Below, piece by piece: positions 1-10,841 of a DNA stretch of 64,000 nucleotides (positions are counted from its first letter, which is position 1; each line of letters starts with the position of its first letter). The stretch spans positions 1,330,001 to 1,394,000 of the forward strand of contig JACVVK020000090.1 of NCBI GenBank assembly GCA_018292915.2, in the 5' to 3' direction. Origin of the DNA: Batillaria attramentaria. Taxonomy: Eukaryota; Mollusca; Gastropoda; Batillariidae. The translations under genes were made by a program, and so were the position numbers. The notes beneath the pieces were generated by a model. It had not been told where the DNA came from and ran no database searches. It saw only the letters and a list, made by a program, of their open reading frames with translations.

Positions 1-445
1 TTCATGTTGTATTCTGAACGTTTATCCTGTTAAAAGCTAAAAGCCGACAACTGCACATAGTAGACGCACCGGTTTGTACGCCGGGAGATCAAGACGCGCC
101 TTTCTATGCTAGCAAGATAGCGTCAAGTCACTCATAAACTCAAACCCAAACAAAAACACAAGTTCTCAACTTTCGACCTAAGACACACACACACACACAC
201 ATGGTAACAGTTTGAAGGAGATGTAAATTTGCGAGGGTAGGTGGGTGTTTGAGGGTTTAACGTCCTTTTCCACCACATACGGGTGATATCAAAGACGTGG
301 CAACGATGGAAAAGCCAGCACAAATATTTGGCCCCAGCCGGGATTCGAACTCACGACCCCGAGCATTGAGAGTCCAACGCTCTACCATTCGACCACCCCG
401 GCTCCCCTGTAAATTTGCGAGATGATTTGGAAACCGATACTTACA
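1..445 (+). repeat. Short copy of the same dispersed repeat, split by a SINE
   Basis: It shares TATTCTGAACGTTTATCCTG, TGCACATAG and AACAAAAACACAAGTTCTCA with 27668..29625 but lacks the satellite. A SINE interrupts it with a 13-bp target duplication. The rest (GGAAACCGAT) abuts the gene C exon 3 donor. Confidence 0.55.
235..408 (-). mobile_element. tRNA-derived SINE (family 1) with intact target duplication
   Basis: Minus-oriented, with a tRNA-like head (CGAATGGTAGAGCGTTGGAC and B-box GAGTTCGAATCCCGGC), a body with CATCGTTGCC and GATATCACCCGTATGTGGTG, and a GTTAAACCCTCAAACACCCA tail. It is flanked by GTAAATTTGCGAG at 222..234 and 409..421. The tight duplication marks it as young. Confidence 0.85.
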
Positions 446-825
446 AAGTGTAAGACAGACGACTGTCTCCGTTCAGCTTCTCCAGGAAGAAAACGAAATC
501 GTCTGTAGTTTTCTTCACGTCCCGTCCTCTGGTTACTGTCAGACCTTGTTGTCCCCAGCTCTTGTGAAGCGCCAGAACCCTCTCACTCTCAGTCGCATTG
601 CCCGACTCGTCTGTGGCGTTGTCGCTGAGGCCGACGTCGAAAGGGATGTCGGCAGTGAAGTTGGCGTGCCAGTCGATGTTGTTGAGGATGTCGGAGACAA
701 GGTTAGACAACGCCCGACGGTAGCGATGTCGCTTCTCTTCCTTGGCGAAACTGTGAAGGCGGTGAGCTTTCTTGCCTGGCTCGTAGTGGAAATGGATGTT
801 GGCTTCCTCTAGCATGTCGAATGGC
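445..825 (-). CDS. Gene C exon 3: glycosylated segment with possible furin site
   Basis: The acceptor TTTCAG|GCCATT completes a Leu codon, and the donor ACTTT|GTAAGTATC is a perfect consensus. The reading frame carries KEEKRHRYRR and three NxT sequons. The next exon lies outside the window. If the donor is not used, the protein would stop at 441..443. Confidence 0.55.
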
Positions 826-2151
826 CTGAAATGATGACATTAGTCTCATTTTCATCTTGTCAAGTCAAGCAATTCTTGACGTAAGAACAATATTCTAATT
901 ATGTGGTCTATCGGATCACGTGGATTGACAATAACCAGGTTCCGGAATACAAAATCGAATATGAAGAAGATGCCTTTAAAATAACCTCAGCAAACTGAAA
1001 AAGTCATGTCCCACTGCAGAAAATGTTATTCAGTATAAGGAAAACGTGCCCTGCTGAAAATATTTTGCACAAGCGTAAGGGCACAAGGGTGGGGGGGTGG
1101 GTGGGTGGGTGGTTGTTTGGGAGTTTAACGTCCTTTTCCACCACAGTAAGAGCACAAACTGAGCGTGGAGTCAAGTACAGTGTTTGTGTGAAGTACTCTG
1201 TTTTGCGAGCGTGCTAGTTTGTAGTGATTTTTGTCAAAAAAGCATGATTTTCGTGATTTTTGCATTTGTTAGGGCAAAGTGTATGCCAGGGTACAGCAAG
1301 AGGAGGCAAGCTGCCAGTGAAGCTGGAACTTTTTGCGCACAAGAGAGGTTAAGATGACGTGAGTGGATTTGGACGAAGTGGTATTCTGGTCTAAATAGAA
1401 AGTAGACTAGTATTACTCCAGTTAGGCCAGAGCGGAAAGCAGCCATTCATTTTTTTTAAACTCCTGTTAGGTAGGTGCATGGTAATGTTTGTTTTTAAAT
1501 TGAATCATTTCTGGGAATGACTATGACACCTGGGTGGGTGGGTGGGTGGGGTGGGATGGGTGCGTGTTTGGGGGGGTTAACGTCCTTTTCCACCACATAC
1601 GGGTGATATCAAAGACGGGGCGACGATGAAAAAGCCAGCACAAATGTTTGGCCCCAGCCGGGATACGAACTCACGACCCGAACATTGGAAGTCCAACCCT
1701 CTATCATTCGGCCACCCCGGCTCCTCCTATGACACCCGAGGCTAATATGGAATTTACAGGCATTTTGAGGCTTCGTGAATGTTGACCACATACCCGGCCT
1801 GAGCATGGTGAATGGTGACCTGCCCGTCTAACGGGAAGAACATGCTGACGATCTTCACGTAGATGTCCTTGGGTTTGGGGTCGTGACGAGTGACGTTGCA
1901 GCCCCACTGGGGACCGCCCAGCACCACCTGGTCAATCTTCCAGTCATGTGCAGGTGTCGTGTCGTTCATCAGCAGCATGAGTCGGTCTCCAGCACACGCG
2001 ACCCTCTGTCACGTGATGGGAAACATGTACATTAAAATTTAACCTATGACATACTATAGCCGGTAAATCGCTCGGACAACTTTGCATGAAGAGAACCTGT
2101 TAAACCCTGAGTACCTGGCAGATATTGAAAAGCTTCTCCGTGAAAGAATGC

Positions 2152-2219
<68 letters not shown>

Positions 2220-3080
2220 GGGGTGGGGGTGGGGCGTACATCTTCTCCAGCAAATATCATAAAAGCCCTCCCTGTCTTGCAACTGTTTGTTAAGAGGGAC
2301 ACTTATCCAACTTGAAAAGGTTATTTAGATAGCCACCGCAGTATCGGCTGAAGTGTCATTCGCAAACGCTCTGTTTGGTTACACCTCTCCATTGAAATTC
2401 GGTTTTAAGTAGCAATACAGAAACTTGGTGCAAAGGAACATTTTGACAATCTCTCGTCTCAATCCAGACCAGATCTTGCACGTATACGATAACAATGATG
2501 AAAACAGCATATGAATTTTTCTCTCGACAAGTTTTTCGTTGAAAAACAATTCAAAACCCAGATGGTTGTTCAACGAAACACTCACAAAATATTCAGTCAA
2601 TCTTCTATTGTAATCGCGAAACATAACATGAAAACGTATATAGAAAGACATACAAAATCAGCACAACACAACACAGGGCAAGGCAACACAGTATCACACA
2701 GTTTAACAGCATAACAATGTTAGGTTTTTTTAGGAGAACGTTTGATAAATTCTAAAATTGTAATGATTTTTTAATAGAAAATTATTTGACAGCATGAAAG
2801 TGTATCGAGGCATTGCATCACACGTCAGACCACATACCATCACATCACAATAATTACTCATCCTTACCTTGACCTCCGGCATGGAGTCCAGGTCAATGAT
2901 CTCGGCAAGCATGCCCTCACTGTGCAGCTGAAACTTCTCTCCACTCTCCTCTTCCGTTGTATCCACGTCATGTTTAAACCTTTTGTCTTTGGAGGACAGG
3001 CCGAGAGAGGGCGACACCAGGAGAGCAATTACCCCCACCAGACTACACCATCCGCCTCTGGCCATCTTGTGTTTTCACGG
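445..3080 (-). CDS. Gene C, first three exons of a secreted protein (partial, continues off left edge)
   Basis: Three minus-strand exons: 2868..3080 (ATG at 3063..3065), 1758..2005 and 445..825. An acceptor (CTACAG) 15 nt before the ATG implies a 5'UTR intron, as in gene A. The protein opens MARGGWCSLVGVIALLV, a clear signal peptide, then an acidic stretch. Exon 1 joins exon 2 in phase 0 and exon 2 joins exon 3 in phase 2. Exon 2 encodes a compact module with two Cys and a WKI-QVVLGG stretch. Exon 3 has several N-glycosylation sequons (NFT, NAT) and a basic RHRYRR run that fits a furin-type cleavage site. A TAA overlaps the last donor (ACTTT|GTAAGTATC); because the donor is a perfect consensus I read it as splicing, not termination. 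I do not recognise the domain. Position and promoter-side layout suggest a third member of the array. Confidence 0.6.
1088..1145 (-). mobile_element. SINE family 1 tail fragment
   Basis: Only the 3' end remains (complement of GTGGTGGAAAAGGACGTTAA plus CACCCACC-type tail). Confidence 0.6.
1536..1724 (-). mobile_element. SINE family 1, near full length
   Basis: Head, body and tail are all present in minus orientation. It lies just downstream of gene C exon 2, in the intron. Confidence 0.8.
1758..2005 (-). CDS. Gene C exon 2: unrecognised extracellular module
   Basis: The acceptor GTGACAG|AGGGTC is in phase 0 and the donor CCT|GTAAATT is in phase 2. The exon encodes about 82 residues starting RVACAGDRLML, with paired hydrophobic strands and an NVT sequon. 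It is beta-rich in appearance; no family assigned. Confidence 0.55.
2155..2219. repeat. (TG)n microsatellite
   Basis: About 32 uninterrupted TG units, in gene C intron 1. Confidence 0.95.
2868..3080 (-). CDS. Gene C exon 1: signal peptide
   Basis: It encodes 66 residues from the ATG at 3063..3065. The hydrophobic core WCSLVGVIALLVSPSLGLSS is a textbook secretion signal, followed by a charged segment with KDKR and a run of Glu. The donor is GTCAAG|GTAAGG in phase 0. Confidence 0.65.
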
Positions 3081-3209
3081 CTGTAGAAGAGAAGACAAAG
3101 TTACAGTCCAAGATGTTCTATGTGGCACAGACGGTTGTACTCATATTCAATCAGAATGTCACAAATTGTTCAGTTTGTCTGCGGCTGCCTTGTACCTTCG
3201 TCTCTGGTT

Positions 3210-3385
3210 TAGGGGAAGAAGCATGGCCGAATGGGAAAGCGTTGGACTTTCAATGCTCGGGTCGTGAGTTCGAATCCCATCTGGGGCCAAATATTTTTGC
3301 TGGCTTTCTTTTTTTCTCGTTTTACTGTCTTTGATATCACCCATACATGGTGGAAAAAGGACGTTAAACACCCAAACACCCATCC
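3210..3385 (+). mobile_element. SINE family 1
   Basis: Plus-oriented, head GCATGGCCGAATGGGAAAGC, B-box GAGTTCGAATCCC, tail GGACGTTAAACACCCAAACA. About 130 bp upstream of the gene C first coding exon. Confidence 0.75.
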
Positions 3386-3499
3386 AGCCTTCCGTCTCTA
3401 GCAGAAGGTAAATAATTTACACAGAAAAGCTCTTTGAAAACACGAGCGCACTTGAGAGCACCGTGTGCCCATGTATTAATCAAAAGAACCGAAACCGAA

Positions 3500-3536
<37 letters not shown>

Positions 3537-3690
3537 CAAGAATCAAGAAAACTTTATTTACCAACGGTAGAGGTAGTTAACGTGAAACAGTCAATTTTCG
3601 TACCTGCCGTTGCTATTTCTAGTAGTATCTATCTAAACAGAAAAATACACACACATATGTAATGCAACAGGAAAAAAGCAAAATAGCAAT

Positions 3691-3942
<252 letters not shown>

Positions 3943-3982
<40 letters not shown>

Positions 3983-4038
3983 GGGGCAGGCAGGCAGACA
4001 GACAGGCAGGCAGGCAGACAGACAGACAGACAGACAGA
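3943..4038. repeat. (AG)n-G run-(CAGG/CAGA)n
   Basis: AG repeats, 15 consecutive G, then CAGG and CAGA tetranucleotides. Confidence 0.9.
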
Positions 4039-5692
4039 GTTTCTCGCTTAATAGAAACAAACTTAGCAAAATGCTATCAGCCCGAAAGCTTCAAGCACGT
4101 CTCGCCCAAATACACAAGGCACAGACACACCATCAAAACAGAACTAAGTGACGAAAATCTCAGCAGAACAAACATGAAACAACATGCTTACTGTATACCC
4201 TCACACGGTGTCTCCTTGGCACAGACAATTACTACGACGCAATGGTGTACGTAGAAGGCAACCTGTCAGAGTGTGCACAGTTCACACTACGCTTCGCTGC
4301 AGCTCTTTGTTAGAAATGAAAAAAAAGATCATGGCGACCTGTGCTGCGTACGGGTCTGTGTGCGTGTGTATATAACTAACAACTTCCTGGTCATGGCAAC
4401 AGAGGTAGCGGGTCTAGTCATTCTAAATTTATTCCTGTGCACACGCAGCGTCAACGCCAGATTAATCACAGCAAGACACAGGGTTGTGTATTTGTGATAA
4501 GTCTGAAGCGGGGATAACTCAATGCTTTTGATGTAGACCGGCGCTGCTTTTTAACCCTCTTCTTTCGGTTAATTCCTTCAGATAATCATGGCAGCCGCAT
4601 ATAGAAGAAGAAGAAGAACAACAACAACAACAAATCTCATTTGATAACGGAAATCAATATATTTCCCCTGCACGTTCAGTAAATAAGCTATTCGAGTTGT
4701 GCCTGTATGTTTTCACTATAGAAGAACATGAATGATATTCGAATGCAGTCTTGCAAGTGCACATTCCTACAGCGATTAAACACACCCGCGTCACAGTCAT
4801 TCCGAATCATTCACCGCTGTTAAAAAAAAAAAGTTTCTTGAATAGCACATCGAGTAGAGAGGCTTTATCTTTGTTCGGCGTCGTGCCAAAAAAGGCCTAA
4901 GTGCCGATCAAATGCCTTGCTAATACGCCCTTTATCTAGTTGACAGTAGATGTGTTCAGGGCTAAGCGATAACGTCAGTGGTGCAAGCCAGTGCTCAACC
5001 CACACTACACACAGAATGATAACAACGCAACGCAAGCACGTATTTTTTTTTATAATGCTAGTTAGCAGCACTACCGTTTAAGCTTACAGCGAATTTGTGT
5101 AATTAGCGATTTCCTGAAATCACTTAAACTTCGGTAACTTCATATACCAGCAATCACTCATTCACGCGGGGATTTCAGGAAATCCCTAAAATGTCCATGG
5201 ATTTCAGGAAATCCCTTCTCTCTCTCTCTCTTTTTGTTTTTGTTTTTTGGTATAGTTTCTGTTTACTGGCTGATTTTCGTGAATCTATGTGATCAGATAG
5301 CAAGGGCAGAACTGTCAAGACGCTGATAATTCACTCCTAACAGAAGATCACTGTAAACATACTCACCGAGTGACAACAGACAACAAACAGTACCTACTAC
5401 TGACTGGTGTAGTTCTGTTCATGGATATATACACATCATCATACATATATCATTGTCATGTCAGGTACCATTTTCAGCAGCGTAGAAAGACATTTTGCAT
5501 GGAGAGGGATGGGGTGGGTTGGGGGGGGGGGGGATCAGACTCGAAAAATCAAATACTCTCTAAACAATCCCCCCTCCGTCCCCCCCCCATCCCCGTTTGC
5601 TGCCCCAGTAGTACTTTTTTTTTATTGTGCAATGTATTGTGACAAGCTGCATCGTGTAAACAGATGAAACCACCGAAACCGTGTGACAACGG

Positions 5693-5910
<218 letters not shown>

Positions 5911-6204
5911 GTTTGAAAATACATGTATTCAAAACCACAATCGCCTATACAGTGGCTCTTAAAACCGTAACACAGTAACACACATGGGCATACACGGCAG
6001 ACAGAGCGGCTACTTCCGCTTTGTATGAACCCTCGACTCAAGAGCTGTTCTTGAAAAAAACACCACACTGACAACGTTGGCGGTGCGCCGTTAGCACTGA
6101 ATAGACAAGCGGCTCTTGATACGATCCACTGACACAAGGAAGTGTGTAGCCGTTGGGTTGGTGAGCATTGCTTTGTGTACCTAGCGTGTCAGGCTAAACT
6201 TCAG

Positions 6205-6490
6205 GAGCGTAGATGGTTGTTTTGTTGATTTGTGTACGTCCGTTTACACCATACAAGGGTTTTATCAAAGAACGGGACTGCCAGCGAAATGCCGTGCAGA
6301 AATATTAGCAAAGTCGCGGTTGGGAAACGAACTCAAGACCCGAGCAATGCAAGTCTAACGCTTTGTCAGTTCGGCTGTTCTGTCTTCCTAACAGATATTT
6401 GTGCTGGCTTTTTCATCGTTGCCCCGTATTTGATATCACCCGTATGCGGTGGAAAAGGACGTTAAACCCCCAAACACCCACCCACCCACC
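6205..6490 (+). mobile_element. SINE family 1, diverged
   Basis: The 3' half (GTGCTGGCTTTTTCATCGTT to GTTAAACCCCCAAACACCCA) is clear; the head is degenerate. Confidence 0.55.
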
Positions 6491-7172
6491 CTGTCTTCCC
6501 AATAGTAATACCATGATCCTCTCGTTGGAAAACTGAATGAAAAGACTTTACGCCACTGATCATGTTACATACAATAAAAACAAACATAAGCACAATTGTA
6601 AAGTAAGTACATACCTCACAGAAAACGGACTGTGAATTTCATACCGCCGGAGGTATCTGTCTTCGCAAATGCAAATCCCCTGTCTGCGAGCCCAACTGTA
6701 GACCATTTAGCATACAAACCCCGCCTTCTTCAAGACTGACAGGTGAAACTGACGTGAACGTCGCCCTATCACCCTCTCTACCCTATTTTGATTGACAGTC
6801 GCTCTAGCACGACGACAAAGCGACACGTATGTCTGCTCAGCGGTGTAATCGTCCAATGAGAGTTGAGCTGACGTGTCCATTCCCGAGGAACAACTTCCTT
6901 GACGCTATCAATCGGTACAAGTGGGTCAACACAGATCGATACGAACCGATCAACACGGTAGAGGCATTGGAGGGTTCTGTCACCGAATGCCACAGCGGGT
7001 GCCATAAAACTTAGATACTAATACCTCTCAAGGGCAGGGTGATCTATAACACTCACGTGTTGCGCGTAGGAACAAAAGCTTTATGACTATGGGAAAGTGT
7101 TGTCAAAGGTCACTAATAATACCGGCTGTACAGTATAGTTTGTTATCAGTGACTGAGATATTACCTTCACGC

Positions 7173-7366
7173 AGAGACGCACACACACTCGCGCGCGCGC
7201 ACACGCACGCACACGCGCAAAGACACATACAAACGCACGCACACGCACACGCACGCACACGGACACGCACGCGCGCACGCACACAGACATGCATACACAC
7301 AAGCACGAACACACACACACACACATACACACACATACACACGCGCGCGCGCGCGCACGCACTCAC
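7173..7366. repeat. (CA)n/(CG)n Z-DNA-prone tract
   Basis: About 190 bp of alternating purine-pyrimidine including CGCGCGCGCG runs. Confidence 0.85.
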
Positions 7367-7674
7367 AAAGAGGAACAAGCCGGCGACAAAACTCGTCAAG
7401 CAAGTTTGACTACAAAGGCTGACGGTAATATCTAACTGATAAGAAGTAAACGATCGACGTAAATGGTTTATTAAACTGGTGCGTTCCAACAAGGATGTTT
7501 TGTATCCAGTAATGGCAGTTAACGTCATCATTTTTCAGACTGTATCACAAGTCTAGTGCTTTCATATTCGATTTGCTTCACTCTGTTTGTGAGCATAGAG
7601 GAAGTGTTGGGTGTCGTAATTAATTTCAAGTGCTATGCGCCTAGTCTCATTTGCTTAGTCAGTGCCTTATCTTG

Positions 7675-7796
7675 CCCTCGGGCCGTGAGTTCGTATCCTG
7701 GTTGGGGCCAAATATTTGTGTTGGCTTTTTCATCGTTGCCCCGTCTTTGATATCACCCGTATGTGGTGGAAAAGGACGTTGATCCCCCAAACGCTC
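7675..7796 (+). mobile_element. SINE family 1, 5'-truncated
   Basis: It starts within the tRNA B-box (GTGAGTTCGTATCCTGGTTG) and keeps the full body and tail. Confidence 0.7.
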
Positions 7797-7857
7797 TGGT
7801 GTGAAAGTAGGGTGTAGTGTTTATTCATTTTCCTTTTTCGTAGTTCGCGTTTACATT

Positions 7858-7943
<86 letters not shown>

Positions 7944-7949
7944 AGAGAC
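7858..7949. repeat. (TC)n-(AC)n-(AG)n microsatellite
   Basis: Short TC tract, about 31 AC units, short AG tract. Confidence 0.95.
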
Positions 7950-8385
7950 AGAGGATGCATGGCAATAAAATAAAGCAATGCTATACTGTTTTATTTCATA
8001 GGTACATTTGCATACAGTTTTGTCCATGGGAAAGATTATGTCTGTAAACGCGATTTCGTTCACAACAAATTCCACTACCAGTTGATGCCATTGCAAAAAA
8101 TTTGATTATCATAATGCTGGACGACCGTTTTGTTTGAAAATTTAGAGAGCCTGGATACTGAACAATTCTATAAACATATGAAATACATAAGTGTTTACTG
8201 AGAAACTTCCCAAAATCAAAAAAAAAAATCTTCTTATTTTATCAGTTCTTCAATAACGAAAATCGAAAGGCGTCACTTAAACATAAGTCAAATCGATTAA
8301 ATTATTATTTTGAGCAGTATATATTCTCATTCTGGGCAGTTGGTAATAAAAACCTACATTACCAGAAACAAAAATACTGTAAATT

Positions 8386-8391
8386 TTTATT
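8386..8391 (-). promoter_or_regulatory. Possible poly(A) signal of gene A
   Basis: AATAAA on the minus strand, about 355 nt beyond the gene A stop. The region is AT-rich, so chance occurrence is likely; offered as the nearest clear hexamer only. Confidence 0.25.
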
Positions 8392-8744
8392 CCAACAATT
8401 TTTAGTAAAAAACCCCGACTTATAATATTGACAACCCATAGCAACAGCGATGTGGAAGACTGATAAGAATTGTATGTACACAAAAATATAGCTAATAGAA
8501 AAAATTCTGAATCTTACGTTACGTTACTGATTTTTTTCTCACACGTTCTCTGAATGTTAATCATAACAAGTTGTCGCATTTTCTTCTCATCATAATCATT
8601 ATTCAGCAGTCTACATATACATACTGGAGTACACATCTTATTTTGAAAATATTAGCATTCATTATATTGAATGAAGCAGGAGAATAAAAGGACGGATTTA
8701 GAACGTGCTTAGTCTGAAACACGTTTCACCAGTAACAGAACCTG

Positions 8745-9004
8745 TTACAGTTTCAACTCTGCCTGGTACAACTCAGACAAGCCATTAGCGTAAACAGCCG
8801 TGATTGTAGCATGCACGTCGGACGGCCGTTTTGCACACGGCCCTGCGTATGATGTTGTCTTGGTGACCACGTGATTGATGACATCACCATAGCCCTCGGC
8901 AGTGCCGGCGTAGACGGAGTATGTGACGTCATGTTTGACTCGGAAGACATTCGACCACGTCAGCTCCAGTTCACCGTTCGCCCAGACTGCAGTCGCATGG
9001 TGTC
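8745..9004 (-). CDS. Gene A exon 30: C-terminal exon with stop
   Basis: It encodes HDVTYSVYAGTAEGYGDVIN and ends YQAELKL-stop (TAA at 8745..8747). Gene B ends in the matching exon 40645..40907 (YGDVINHVITTD ... YEEELGM-stop). There is no hydrophobic tail or GPI-like signal, so both products are predicted soluble. Confidence 0.75.
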
Positions 9005-9430
9005 CTGTAGAAAGAATATTTTGCATAATATACCTGTCAATCACTAGTATCTGAAATTACCCCTCCCCCCCGGTCCCCCCCCCCCCCCCCCCCGCCCCCC
9101 CCCCTTTTTACCTTTCAACCTCCTATCACACCCACAGAAATAATTAAGCCAGCTCTCCCAAAGAAAGAAAGAAAGAAAGAAAGAAAGAAACAAACAAAAA
9201 CCCCCAAAAACCCAACAACAATTTTCATTGTCAGAAACCTGGTGAATCTTTGGTCTTACTTTCCTTTCAGAAACACAATAATTATCGTAAAAGGGGGAGG
9301 GAAGATTTTTCACTTTTTTGTTTTGTTTTGTTTCTTTTGGTGTGTGTGTGTGTGGGGGGGGGGGGTGAAGGAGGGTGTCTGTTTTGTTTGTTTGTTTTGT
9401 TTTGTTTTGATTGTTGTTTTGTTTGTTTGT

Positions 9431-9473
<43 letters not shown>

Positions 9474-10759
9474 TGTGTGTGTGTGTGGGGGGGGGGGGGT
9501 GCGCAGATTTGCCTTTTTTCGTATGGAAAGGGGAAGGGGGCGTATTGAGGGAGAGAGTAGAAACTGTAACATTTGATCAGTCTCCTGGTGTATGTATACC
9601 TGTCAGAACTGGTTTGCTGTCGTCCAGCTCAACAGTCGCAGACGTTATGTCTGACATCATCTGTCTCGCGTTCACAGCACGGACCTGCGCAGTCACACTT
9701 CCGCTTGGCAGCTTGTGGTCGTTTCTCTCGAGGACAGCCGACGTCTTGTAAATGTTCAAGGGAGACCACTGACCTAGGGGACGCGACTCGTGCAGGAAGC
9801 GGTACTGGATCTCAGTGATGGTTGGGTCATCCACGCCATGCAGACAGAACTCAAGGCTGGAGTTGGTGGATCGAATGGATGGGCCGGGCCGCTCAAATGG
9901 TGACATCATGATGTTGTTGGACAGAGACTTAACGGCACCCTATGAAAAAGAATGACTGCGCGTGATAGGTGGATATAAATGTACTGGTTTAATTGCCTTA
10001 GTAATAACTACAGATGGACAGAAGATGTAAAAACCTGAAAAAAAGAGAACAAACAAACAAACAAACAAACAACTATCCGCTCTTGTCAGTTGTCAGCATT
10101 GCAATATTTTACAAAACGACAGTCAGCTTGCAAGAGATGATCCAAAGATAATGGCAGAAGTGGGATGGAATGGGTGCTCTTGTCGAATGAATCTTTATCA
10201 ATTTAAACAATGCGAATTGAGAGATGTAACTGATTAAAGAAAAGAAAAGAAAAAAAAAAACGCATCCAAAATTTTGACCTGTACAGTGACACAAATTTGA
10301 TTACTTTCTTGTAAAAATTCCGAGAAAAAAAGCACAAAAAACATACCCCAATCAACAGAGGCGGATGCAGCAAAATGTCAATTTTCTCTGACGTCACTGT
10401 CCGGTGGATCTGAACCCCATTCACACAGCTGACTGTGACCCAGACACTAGCGCCGTGTTGTGGTCTTTGTAATCGCCACTGACACTGCCCCGGCGCCAGT
10501 CTAGGAATCGTCTTCTTGGATGTTCCAACAGTAGTTTGACCGTCTGCAAAATCGTGAAATTATCAGCTACGTTAATGTAGTTCTGTAATGTAGTAATTTC
10601 ATTCACGTTTTTATTTTAGGATTTTCGTTTCAGATACGACATCTAAATATTTTTTGTACGTCTTACTTAACAGTGTAAAGAACTTCTGAAAAAATTTCGA
10701 CAGAGTATTAAAGTCAGTCCTCGTTAGGTATCGAACCAATGCTTCGAGATCAAAAAAGA

Positions 10760-10841
<82 letters not shown>

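Noticed and set aside
441..443. TAA as the true end of gene C
   Set aside because: It overlaps a perfect GTAAGTATC donor; I judged splicing more likely, though it cannot be excluded.
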